Positions 54,621 through 62,433 of a DNA stretch of 64,000 nt are shown here, piece after piece. The stretch comes from G963663315 sp965214205. Lineage in GTDB: Bacteria; Pseudomonadota; Gammaproteobacteria; Arenicellales; Poriferihabitantaceae. Below the pieces are notes generated by a model, which saw only the letters and a list, made by a program, of their open reading frames with translations, ran no database searches and was not told the DNA's origin. The DNA lies in the NCBI GenBank assembly GCA_965214205.1, contig OZ243941.1, forward strand, positions 1,550,001-1,614,000, written 5' to 3'. Both the position numbers and the translations under genes were made by a program. Position 1 is the stretch's first letter. Each line of letters starts with the position of its first letter.

Positions 54621-55619
54621 ATGCAGATCATCGAGGAAACACTCTCGCGCGTAAAAGCCGGCGCCGGTGTTTCATTTAACAATCTATCCGTGATCCCGTT
54701 GGTTGCCGGGAATGGGATTGAACCGGATTACCTCACGCTTGATGAGGCATTGGCCAGGGAGAATGTGAGGGTGACTGAGACATCTGAGGCAGGTGACGTG
54801 CCGGAGCTTCGGTTGGAGAACCTGGGCGAGCAGCCTGTGCTGTTGCTGGATGGGGAGGAGTTGGTAGGCGCGAAACAGAACCGGGTGTTGAATCTCACGA
54901 TTCTGGCCCCGGCGAAAAGCGCCATCACGATCCCGGTGTCCTGTGTCGAGGCAGGCCGTTGGTCGCATACCAGCCTGGAATTCAGCACGAAGGGCCGCGC
55001 CTTTTATGCTGCAGGCCGCGCACGGAAGGCGGATCAGGTGACCGCTTCATTGCGGACAAGCGGCACGCGCCGCTCACGGCAAGGCGAAGTTTGGGAAGAA
55101 ATCGCCGCGAAGTCGAGTCGAATGAAGAGCTATTCCGATACGGCGGCAATGGAATGTCTGTACGAGGATTACCAGGATCAGATGGAAGAGTATCTGAAGG
55201 CAATTAAAATGGTAGAAGGTCAGGCGGGGGCGGTTTTTGCCATCAATGGCCAGATTCGGGGTGTGGAGTTGTTCGATTTTTCGGCGACGTTTCGCAAGCT
55301 AATGCCCAAGCTGTTACGCAGCTATGCGCTGGATGCAATCGACGAACAGGATGGGAGTGAGAATCGCAGTCCGCCTGACGTTATGCGTTTTCTGTCAGCG
55401 GTTGTGGCAGCCGATAGTTCAGGGCATCCGGCGGTGGGAATAGGGGATGACATCCGAATCAGTGGCTCAGGGCTGGCCGGCGGGGCGCTCAGTGCACTGG
55501 ATAGAGTGGTTCATCTGTGTGCGTTTCAGTTGCAGGATATGGGTTCGCACAGGGAAGGCCGTGGTGGCAACCTCGCCAGGTCCTCCCGACGGATGCGGCA
55601 CTATCGCGGGCGCGGGTAG
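54621..55619 (+). CDS. ARPP-1 domain protein
   Basis: The 332-residue protein matches the ARPP-1 family (ADP-ribosylglycohydrolase and rhodanese-phosphatase associated protein). Seen are FNNLSVIPLVAGN, YLTLDEAL, the conserved LLLDGEELVGAKQNRVLN and IPVSCVEAGRW. The biochemical role is unknown; family context points to nucleotide or ADP-ribose related conflict systems. A strong ribosome binding site, AAAGGAGGTG, precedes the ATG. The usual ADP-ribosylglycohydrolase and phosphatase partners are not here. The last 20 residues are Arg/Gly-rich. Confidence 0.75.
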   Translation: MQIIEETLSRVKAGAGVSFNNLSVIPLVAGNGIEPDYLTLDEALARENVRVTETSEAGDVPELRLENLGEQPVLLLDGEELVGAKQNRVLNLTILAPAKSAITIPVSCVEAGRWSHTSLEFSTKGRAFYAAGRARKADQVTASLRTSGTRRSRQGEVWEEIAAKSSRMKSYSDTAAMECLYEDYQDQMEEYLKAIKMVEGQAGAVFAINGQIRGVELFDFSATFRKLMPKLLRSYALDAIDEQDGSENRSPPDVMRFLSAVVAADSSGHPAVGIGDDIRISGSGLAGGALSALDRVVHLCAFQLQDMGSHREGRGGNLARSSRRMRHYRGRG

Positions 55620-55630
55620 CGATAGCGTAT

Positions 55631-56166
55631 CTACCAATAAACGGGATCATTAAATTCCTTCACGCATGTGGGACGCTCATTAATGGCAGGAATTGGCTCT
55701 CCCGTTAATGATTGGCCAAGCCAACCTACTGGCATTGAAAGCTTTAGTGGAGCCTGTATGACATTTTCCGGCAGGGGTTTAAATCGTACTTTTGAGTAGA
55801 AAGATGGATCACCATATGTGATAGCAACATTCACAGAACTATTTTTCAGTTCATTAAGCCCATAATTGATTAACGCCTGTCCTGCGCCTTTTCCCTGATG
55901 TCTTGTGCTCACTGCAACCGGAGCGAGCATATAAACCAGAATAGACTCATTAACCGAAGGCGAGTAAAGAAAATAGAACCAATAAGTGATTCATTTTCAA
56001 ATGTGCCGAAACAGATTATTTCTTTATTGTCGATATTGGATGATAGCTCTGAGGCGAGATTGCCAATCAACTTACCTTCTTCCTCTCCTTCAGATGATGT
56101 GAAAACAGACGTAAAAAGCCTCGTTACTTCATTTTGATAGTTTTTGTCGAGAGCCTTATGATTCAT
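55631..56166 (-). pseudogene. GNAT acetyltransferase (YhbS-like) broken by a frameshift
   Basis: The first half from ATG 56166 (MNHKALDKNYQNEVTRLF to GSIFFTRLRL) and the second half in another frame (VYMLAPVAVSTRHQGKGAG, with the acetyl-CoA loop RHQGKGAG) together make one GNAT domain of about 179 codons. The span is 536 bases, one short of a multiple of three, so a single missing base near 55950-55960 explains the break. It may be a sequencing error or a true pseudogene. Confidence 0.8.
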
Positions 56167-56206
56167 ACATTGTCCTGCAATCGTGTTTCGCTAATATCTT
56201 GAACCT

Positions 56207-56279
56207 GTAATGGATATATAAACGAAAATGTATTAGCCTGACAAGTAAAGAGAATAGTGGCTAGACAAAACCTTCAATA
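56207..56279 (+). repeat. Composite dispersed repeat (R1 plus R2)
   Basis: The first 43 bases match R1 at 48431-48473 and the last 31 match R2 at 51732-51762. Only here are the two joined. This suggests that a longer ancestral element was split by rearrangement on the two sides of the NERD-helicase and higBA genes. Confidence 0.7.
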
Positions 56280-56334
56280 CCTGCTGGAGCAGGAGGGCGT
56301 CCACCTGGAAGTCAAAGCCCGAAGGGTTGCCTAA
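56257..56334 (+). other. Short open frame of unknown nature over R2
   Basis: From GTG 56257 a 25-codon frame reads MARQNLQYLLEQEGVHLEVK and stops at 56334. The start is shared with the seven-codon remnant at 51739. It may be the beginning of an unidentified gene whose rest was lost. No family is recognised. Confidence 0.25.
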
Positions 56335-56390
56335 GGTGCGGTTGAAAATAAAAAGAAAAAGCCTTATTTGAATAGAATGGGAGTAATTTA

Positions 56391-56567
56391 ATGGCAATTT
56401 ATGAGTTCAATGAGGGGGGTATCAAGCGCCTCATGAAAACAACTTTTGCGGCCCATGGTATTCATGAGCGTCAGGATATTCAACGCCTTATCAGGGACCA
56501 GAGAGTCCGAATCAAGACCTGCACAGTCAGGCGCTTGATTTGCTCGGTCGATTGTAGTTATCTCTAA
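56391..56567 (+). pseudogene. N-terminal fragment of a NucS/DUF91-like nuclease family protein
   Basis: The frame starts MAIYEFNEGGIKRLMKTTFA and includes GIHERQDIQRLIRDQ, a common N-terminal block of proteins that carry an EndoNuc/DUF91-type nuclease domain. It breaks after about 43 codons and stops at 56567, so the nuclease domain is missing. The 3' part overlaps the remnant of a Fic gene on the other strand, marking a deletion junction near 56525. Confidence 0.6.
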
Positions 56568-56907
56568 CAGCCTGTTCCATTGCCGCGAGTTCGTCATCGG
56601 TTAGAAACGCGAAATGTGACTCTCTCTTCCTCGCCGGAAGACGACTGTTGTTTTGTAGGCAGAGTTGGATGAAAAGATCAATGAGACGATCGGGCATGTC
56701 TACGATTTCCTGAATGGCCTGCCTGGTTCTGTCGTAATTCGCAAGAAAATCGAGTTCTTCCACAAGCTCGCGCTCAATGGTGAGTACGATGAAATCATAC
56801 AGCGCCTCCGCTTGGGCGGTCATGTCAATATATCTGTAGAAATGATCGGTCTCACCCGGCACGGTCATCTGGCCGAAATCGTCCATGTGGTATTCGGCCA
56901 ACCGCAT
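56527..56907 (-). pseudogene. C-terminal fragment of a Fic family protein
   Basis: The 126-codon frame contains YDRTRQAIQEIVDMPDRLID then LFIQLCLQNNSRLPARKRE and FAFLTDDE, the typical C-terminal tail of one Fic subfamily of about 370 residues. The catalytic HPFxxGNGR part that should precede it is absent from 56908-57060 in all frames. The remnant is not derived from the fic gene at 10.9 kb, which has a different C-terminus. Confidence 0.6.
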
Positions 56908-57072
56908 CAGTGGACTTGAGAACGCATCCAGATGTGTTGCACAAAAAAGTATTATGCTGGTTAACTGGCCTCAGTACTTGAAACAATCGTTTATGCTCAT
57001 TCTCAAAATCTGGTATATAGTCACGGGTTTCGTTACAGCTATCCAGTGTCATTTGAGATGAGAGGACAAGCC

Positions 57073-58284
57073 ATGGATCATAAATCCCCGAACCCCAATC
57101 ATGTTCTTCGAAGCCCGCTGGAGCTTCCTTGTGGCGCGATCCTGAAGAATCGACTGGCAAAGTCGGCGATGTCGGATTCGCTCGGTAACGGGGAGGGTGA
57201 TTCCACCGAGGCGCAAGCTCGACTTTACGAGAGATGGGCGGAAGGCGGAGTTGCCGTGTCGATCATTGGTGAGGTTCAAGGAGACCCTCGCTATCCGGAG
57301 AAACCCGGGAATCTGGCGCTCGGAGCGCGTAGCGACAGACAAGCGATCCAGTCACTGGTCCGCCGGGCTGTGATTGAGGGCGCTCATCTATGGCCGCAAC
57401 TCGGTCATGCCGGCGCTCTGTCGCACCTGCCGATCAGTCAGCCGAAGGGGCCATCCGCGTTGAACCTCGAAGGTCTTCAATGCGCGGGTATGTCCGTTGC
57501 AGACATCCAGAAACTACCTGGTATGTATGCACGAGCTGCGGCATACGCGATGAACGCAGGATTTAGCGGCGTTCATGTTCACGCCGGGCACGGGTTCTTG
57601 CTTAGCCAATTCCTGTCTCCATTATTCAACCGCCGTGACGATGGCTACGGCGGTTCAATCGAAGCGCGATGCCGTATAGCGCTCGAGGTGATAGACGAAG
57701 TGCGGCGCGCTGTTGGTCCATCGTTTCCCATCGGGATCAAGATCAACTCGACGGACAAACTGGAAGGCGGATTGACAGAGGAGGATGCTTTGGAGGTGGT
57801 GCGCCTTCTCGACCAAACCTCGGTCGATCTGATTGACATTAGTGGCGGGACCTATTTCCCCGGAGCGAAGTCAAGCTCTGAAGGGTTATCGGGTAGCGGG
57901 CCATATTTTCTTGAGTTTGCGCGACGCGCAAAAGGGGTAACCGATGTGCCGCTGATGTTGACAGGGGGGTTCGAAAGGCGTGAGCAGGCAGCGGACGCAG
58001 TGGCTGGCGGCGTTGCCGATATGGTGAGTTTGGCGCGCGCCATGGTTCTGAATCCACGGCTCGCAGAAGCCTGGTTGTCTGAGGCAGGCGGCGATCCTGA
58101 GTTTCCTGTGTTCGATTCCCCGCCCCGGGGTGGGGTGACGGCCTGGTACACCATGCGTCTGACCGCATTGGGAGAGGATAAAGAGGACACTTTCACGCTC
58201 GACCCACAGGCCGCCATACGCATTTATGAAGAACGTGACGCGCAACGTTGCATCAAATGGCGGGAAAAATTTCCTGCCACGTAA
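57073..58284 (+). CDS. Old Yellow Enzyme family NADH:flavin oxidoreductase
   Basis: The 403-residue FMN enzyme shows the OYE signature HAGHGFLLSQFLSPLFNRRD then DGYGGSIEAR, the FMN-contacting LGHAGALS and a C-terminal phosphate-binding TGGF then DMVSLARAMVLNP. Substrates are usually alpha,beta-unsaturated carbonyls; the true one is not known. GAGAGGACAAGCC precedes ATG 57073. No iron-sulfur cluster cysteines are seen, so it is a classic OYE rather than a dienoyl-CoA reductase. It is the only clear metabolic enzyme in the island and stands alone. Confidence 0.85.
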   Translation: MDHKSPNPNHVLRSPLELPCGAILKNRLAKSAMSDSLGNGEGDSTEAQARLYERWAEGGVAVSIIGEVQGDPRYPEKPGNLALGARSDRQAIQSLVRRAVIEGAHLWPQLGHAGALSHLPISQPKGPSALNLEGLQCAGMSVADIQKLPGMYARAAAYAMNAGFSGVHVHAGHGFLLSQFLSPLFNRRDDGYGGSIEARCRIALEVIDEVRRAVGPSFPIGIKINSTDKLEGGLTEEDALEVVRLLDQTSVDLIDISGGTYFPGAKSSSEGLSGSGPYFLEFARRAKGVTDVPLMLTGGFERREQAADAVAGGVADMVSLARAMVLNPRLAEAWLSEAGGDPEFPVFDSPPRGGVTAWYTMRLTALGEDKEDTFTLDPQAAIRIYEERDAQRCIKWREKFPAT

Positions 58285-58339
58285 ACTTCAGGACCTGGAT
58301 GATGCCGATCCGGGACTGGAAGGCTGCGAGTGTCAGAAC

Positions 58340-59596
58340 TTATGCCTTTTCGTTCAGTGTTCTCTGGCATTGTCTGGTGACAATTTGTTCTATTCGTTGC
58401 AGAGCGGCATAGTTTCCATACAGGCTTTCAAATATTTCCCGTGTTGGCTGTAGCTGTTGCAGCAATCCGTTAGCCACTCCCTGAACCTGATTGTGCAGAA
58501 ACCGGGACCGAATGCCACAACGTTGAGCCAAATCCGCCCAGTGTTTCGATGAAACCATCCCGGGGGATCTTTCTTCGCCAACAGAAAACGCCAGGTGATA
58601 ATCAATTCGTTCGATGGCTCGGGTACAGACCAGATCGTAGAAGGGCGCTAACCGGATTTCCCCATTGGGTTGATAAAGGAGCGAAAGGTTTTTGGCATGG
58701 CCATCCGAATTGCCGGCAAGGACATTGAAGATTTGCCAGCGCAGTAAGTGTTGCAGATCGTTGGCCGGGTCGCTGGAAACATCTTGAATCAGGCGATAAC
58801 AGTCCGTGAAAGAGGGTCCGCCGTCCTCCTGGTATTTCCGTTCATGCCCAAAGCCCAGCGCTTGGCAAAAGTCCTCTTGATGCAATCTTGTGATCTGACC
58901 ACGCCCATCCTGATTACGGTCATAGCGCTCAATCAACGCATAGTGTGTCTTTGCAATAGATCGTAACCGGATATTCACGACAGGCAAGCCGATAGCTCTG
59001 GCAAGCAGTGTAGTAAAGGTTTCGTAGGCCGGGATGTGGCGATAGTTGACCAGTTCGAACTTGAGGATATGGCTGGAAGGTGATTCTTTCCTGGGTAGCT
59101 TATAAGTATCATTTTCAACAAAGACAGGGCATTTGTCCTGGGCTCCGGCGAGGGAAAGTCGGGGACGTTCATTTATAGCCCAGGTATATCCCTGACCACG
59201 GCGCAGGATGAAATTGGTTAACTGATCGTCCGGGAACGTGTGATATTCGTGTTCAGTGGAAGGCTGGTGTTCAACCTGCAGCAACGAAAGCGCGCCTGCG
59301 CATTCGCCACCTATAGCCCGGAGCAAGTCAAAATCGGTATTGGCAACTTTAAGGTCACGAGCAATTTGATCCCGAATACTGCCCTCTGGAAGCAGGTTAG
59401 CGAAGAAGCGATGAGCGAGGTCTTCTTCAGGAGCGAAATCCTCGTTTTGCAGAGGCAGTGTGTGGGAAACGGCAAACCCGCCTTGTATCAGCCATTCCTC
59501 ATCGTAACGAAAGCCAATTCGGCCCTGGGCATTTCGCCACAGGTAGCCAACGAGTCGTTGATTGTTCCAGACGTTCAGGCCGTCCGCATCAGGCAT
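58340..59596 (-). CDS. hipA: HipA-family toxin serine/threonine kinase
   Basis: HipA kinases phosphorylate glutamyl-tRNA synthetase and cause persistence. The 418-residue protein has the N-terminal couple_hipA part (LVGYLWRNAQGRIGFRYDEEW), SLAGAQDKCPV, LIERYDR and the catalytic block LAGNSDGHAKNLSLLY then LAPFYDLVCT. All expected kinase residues appear present. ATG 59596 overlaps the hipB stop by 8 bases, as usual for hipBA. Confidence 0.92.
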   Translation of the reverse strand: MPDADGLNVWNNQRLVGYLWRNAQGRIGFRYDEEWLIQGGFAVSHTLPLQNEDFAPEEDLAHRFFANLLPEGSIRDQIARDLKVANTDFDLLRAIGGECAGALSLLQVEHQPSTEHEYHTFPDDQLTNFILRRGQGYTWAINERPRLSLAGAQDKCPVFVENDTYKLPRKESPSSHILKFELVNYRHIPAYETFTTLLARAIGLPVVNIRLRSIAKTHYALIERYDRNQDGRGQITRLHQEDFCQALGFGHERKYQEDGGPSFTDCYRLIQDVSSDPANDLQHLLRWQIFNVLAGNSDGHAKNLSLLYQPNGEIRLAPFYDLVCTRAIERIDYHLAFSVGEERSPGMVSSKHWADLAQRCGIRSRFLHNQVQGVANGLLQQLQPTREIFESLYGNYAALQRIEQIVTRQCQRTLNEKA

Positions 59597-59873
59597 GGTT
59601 TTCTTCGTCTTGCGGTAATGGTGGTTTGAATACAGAACTCTCGCGGGGTTGGACAATCACTTCCAGTCCCAGAGTGCGTAATGCTTTCAGTACCTTGCCT
59701 ACTTCGGCAGTTTCCTTGCCACGTTCGAATTCGGACAAGAAGCGGGGGCTCAGGTTGCCCAGGCCCGAGATGGTCTCTAATGTCAGCTTCCGCTGTTTTC
59801 GATGTATGCGCGCCAGTTTACCGAGATCCCCGGCAGATTGAATCGTACCGTATTGCACTTGTTGTTTGGTCAT
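59589..59873 (-). CDS. hipB: HipB-family XRE antitoxin
   Basis: The 94-residue protein is a helix-turn-helix repressor (LGKLARIHRKQRKLTLETIS then LSPRFLSEFERGKETAEVGK). It should bind HipA and repress the operon through the two palindromic sites found upstream. It overlaps hipA by 8 bases. Confidence 0.9.
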   Translation of the reverse strand: MTKQQVQYGTIQSAGDLGKLARIHRKQRKLTLETISGLGNLSPRFLSEFERGKETAEVGKVLKALRTLGLEVIVQPRESSVFKPPLPQDEENHA

Positions 59874-59889
59874 AGAACGTAAACAAGAA

Positions 59890-59955
59890 TTTATCGTACG
59901 GGAAAAAATAACATATCAAGCCCCCGAACACAATAAGTTTTTACCGTACGTGAAA
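59890..59955. promoter_or_regulatory. Pair of HipB operator candidates
   Basis: Two similar imperfect palindromes with the core CGTACG occur upstream of hipB: TTTATCGTACGGGAAA (59890-59905) and TTTTACCGTACGTGAAAA (about 59938-59955). The cores at 59895 and 59945 are exactly 50 bases apart, close to five helical turns, which fits cooperative binding of repressor dimers on one DNA face. Confidence 0.6.
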
Positions 59956-60026
59956 AATTCGTGCAATCCAGATTGAATAATGCAGTTTATGTCCCGTATG
60001 ATATAGAAAATATTATTGCTTCAGTT

Positions 60027-60491
60027 ATGACAATGATACAAAACCAGCTTGATTTGCGGTTCATGACGCAGGCGGTAGAACTCGCCAAAAAGGCGCGGGC
60101 GCTGGGTGAGATACCGGTTGGCGCTGTGGTGGTTCGGAAGGAAGAGGTGGTCGGGCAGGGATTCAACCGGTCGATTTCCAGCCATGATCCTTCTGCCCAT
60201 GCCGAAATTCAGGCGCTGCGGGACGCTGGCCGTTTCCTGGAAAATTATCGATTCCCGGATTGTACGCTGTATGTCACGCTGGAACCTTGCGTAATGTGTG
60301 CGGGGGCGATATTGCAGGCCAGGGTGCGACGGGTTGTGTTTGGCGCTTATGATGAGAGGTACGGGGCGGGGGGCAGTCGGCTGAATGTGCTGGAGTCCGG
60401 GTTCCTGAATCACCGGTGCAGTGTGGTTTCAGGCATCATGCGGGAGACGTGCGGGCAGTTGCTCGGCCAGTTTTTCAGGGACCGGAGGTAG
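60027..60491 (+). CDS. tadA: tRNA-specific adenosine deaminase TadA
   Basis: TadA makes inosine at position 34 of tRNA-Arg(ACG). The zinc deaminase motifs HAEIQAL and PCVMCAGAI are complete, and GEIPVGAVVV precedes them. ATG 60027 gives 154 residues; a GTG at 59961 would add 22 residues of low-complexity sequence next to the hipB operators. In many gammaproteobacteria tadA lies close to guaA, so it marks the right-hand edge of the island. Confidence 0.92.
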   Translation: MTMIQNQLDLRFMTQAVELAKKARALGEIPVGAVVVRKEEVVGQGFNRSISSHDPSAHAEIQALRDAGRFLENYRFPDCTLYVTLEPCVMCAGAILQARVRRVVFGAYDERYGAGGSRLNVLESGFLNHRCSVVSGIMRETCGQLLGQFFRDRR

Positions 60492-60507
60492 GGGCGTATC
60501 CGGTATC

Positions 60508-61170
60508 TCAGCCCGGTTGGTTGCCGTTGCGGAGGAAGTCCTGTATTTGCATGAAGCGGTCGGCAATCTCGTCGGCTTTGTGCGGGGGCTGCCAGATTGA
60601 GGCGACGGTGGCCTGGGGCGAGATCAGGAAGACCGCGCCACTGTGGCCGACCAGATAATCCTCGCCCTCTTCGTGTTCGTCGATTGACCAGGCTACGCCG
60701 AGTTGGGTGGTCAGCGATTCGATCTGCGCTTTCGTGCCGGACGCGGCGGTGAATCCTTCTCCGAAAAATCCAATGTAGTCCCGCAGGCGGTCCGGCGTGT
60801 CGCGCTCACCGTCCACCGAGACGAAAACAATGTCGATTGGATCCATATCCGGCCCGGCGTCCCGGAGGAGTTTTGTCCTGGCCTGGCGCAGAAGGTTCAT
60901 CGTGATCGGGCAGATATCCGGGCAGTGGGTATACCCGAAAAACACGAAACTCCATTGCCCGGAGAGCCGCGGCTGGTCGAACTTCCGGTTTTCATGATCA
61001 ACCAGGCCGAATTGATGCAGTTGCAGTTGATCGGGCCAGAAAAAACCTTCAATCGGGGAGGTGGCGGGTTCCACCTTGACAAGAGGCGGGTTGAACCCGA
61101 AAAGCTGGAGGTAAAGCCCGACCAGCAGGGCGCCGGCTCCGGCAAGGAGAATCCTGAAATTGAACCGCAT
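60508..61170 (-). CDS. Sco1/SenC/PrrC family copper chaperone
   Basis: The 220-residue protein has an N-terminal membrane anchor (ILLAGAGALLVGLYLQLFGF) and a thioredoxin-like domain facing the periplasm. It has the copper-binding CPDIC motif in FFGYTHCPDICPITMN and the conserved His in VGHSGAVFL. Such proteins help build the CuA centre of cytochrome oxidase. It converges on tadA and is divergent from potF. Confidence 0.92.
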   Translation of the reverse strand: MRFNFRILLAGAGALLVGLYLQLFGFNPPLVKVEPATSPIEGFFWPDQLQLHQFGLVDHENRKFDQPRLSGQWSFVFFGYTHCPDICPITMNLLRQARTKLLRDAGPDMDPIDIVFVSVDGERDTPDRLRDYIGFFGEGFTAASGTKAQIESLTTQLGVAWSIDEHEEGEDYLVGHSGAVFLISPQATVASIWQPPHKADEIADRFMQIQDFLRNGNQPG

Positions 61171-61192
61171 CAGATTTATGTTTCGGGCAGGC

Positions 61193-61222
61193 TTGACAAT
61201 CGGTTTTGATTTGACACATTAT
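61193..61222 (+). promoter_or_regulatory. Promoter candidate for potFGH
   Basis: TTGACA (61193-61198) and CATTAT (61217-61222) are spaced by 18 bases, 68 bases upstream of the potF ATG. A second TTGACA at 61211 gives a less good spacing. Confidence 0.45.
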
Positions 61223-61290
61223 ACCAGCAGTATGATTTATTTATTGTTAAGTCAATTCAAGTCAATTAATGGCCGTGGGAGGCAGAAATT

Positions 61291-62406
61291 ATGAAAAATC
61301 CATCTGGTTTGCTGAAAAACTGCATTGTTGGCGCCGCTTCTTCTGCGCTGGTTTTCGGGATGGCTTCGGTGTATGCAGGGGGCAAGCTCAATGTGACCAA
61401 CTGGGCGGAATATATCGCTGAAGACACGATCGAGAACTTCGAGAAAGAGTACGATGTTGAGGTGACTTACGATAATTATGATTCGGTCGAGTCCATTGAT
61501 TCCAAATTGCTGGCCGGGAATACCGGATACGATGTGGTCAGTCATGCCGGCAGTTCAATTGCGCGTTTGATTCCAGCCGGAATCCTGCAGCCTCTGGATA
61601 AATCCAGACTTGATAACTTCCAACACATGCGCTCCGATGTGCTCGGTCAGTTGGATACGCAGTGGGATCCGGGCAACCAGTACGTTGTCCCGTACATGTG
61701 GGGAACCCATGGCGTGACCTATAATGAAGAGTTGGTGCTGGAAACCTATCCAGACGCTCCAATCGGTTCCATGGACCTGATTTTTGATCCGGCGCACATG
61801 GAGAAAATTGCCTCCTGCGGCGTTTCCTTCCTGGATTCTCCGGGTGATGTCATACCCATGGCGCTGGCCTATATGGGGCTGGACCCGAATACGACTGACC
61901 GGGATGACCACAAGGCTGTGGAGGAAATGCTGTTGAAAATCCGTCCCTATATCAAGACTTTTGACAACTATGCCTACCAGAGAATGCCAGAGAAGGAATT
62001 TTGTCTGGCTGTGACCTGGGGGCCGGATGGATTGCTGGCGGTTGCCGGCGCCGCGGAGGCGAATACCGGCGTCGAACTGGATTTCTTCCTTCCGGCTGGT
62101 GATGGAGCGGCCAACCTCTGGGTGGATGGCTGGGTCATCCCCGCGGACGCCAAGAATCTCGACAACGCGCACCTGTTCCTGAATTACATGATGCGTCCTG
62201 AGGTGGGAGCGAATGACAGTAACTATACCTGGTACGCTACTGCCAACGCCTCGGCGATTGACATGATCAGTGAGGAGGTTACGTCGAGTCCGGCGGCATT
62301 CCCGCCCCCTGAAGCGGTCGAGCGGATGTATACGTTAGCGGTTCTTCCGCCGAAAGTGGAGCGGATGCGGACCAGATTGTGGACTAACTTCAAGGCGGGC
62401 AATTGA
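61291..62406 (+). CDS. potF: Polyamine (putrescine/spermidine) ABC transporter substrate-binding protein
   Basis: The 371-residue periplasmic protein has a signal peptide (SSALVFGMASVYAG) and begins its mature part KLNVTNWAEYIAEDTIENFE, the characteristic start of PotF/PotD proteins. WVDGWVIPADAKN lies in the second lobe. GGAGG precedes the ATG. With potG and potH downstream it forms a polyamine importer. PotF rather than PotD is suggested by length and by gene order. Confidence 0.93.
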   Translation: MKNPSGLLKNCIVGAASSALVFGMASVYAGGKLNVTNWAEYIAEDTIENFEKEYDVEVTYDNYDSVESIDSKLLAGNTGYDVVSHAGSSIARLIPAGILQPLDKSRLDNFQHMRSDVLGQLDTQWDPGNQYVVPYMWGTHGVTYNEELVLETYPDAPIGSMDLIFDPAHMEKIASCGVSFLDSPGDVIPMALAYMGLDPNTTDRDDHKAVEEMLLKIRPYIKTFDNYAYQRMPEKEFCLAVTWGPDGLLAVAGAAEANTGVELDFFLPAGDGAANLWVDGWVIPADAKNLDNAHLFLNYMMRPEVGANDSNYTWYATANASAIDMISEEVTSSPAAFPPPEAVERMYTLAVLPPKVERMRTRLWTNFKAGN

Positions 62407-62433
62407 TAGAATTCGTCCGGGAGAAAACAGATC

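Noticed and set aside
48233..59960. Integrase, transposase or insertion sequence ends within the island
   Set aside because: No recombinase signature or paired terminal inverted repeats were seen in any frame.
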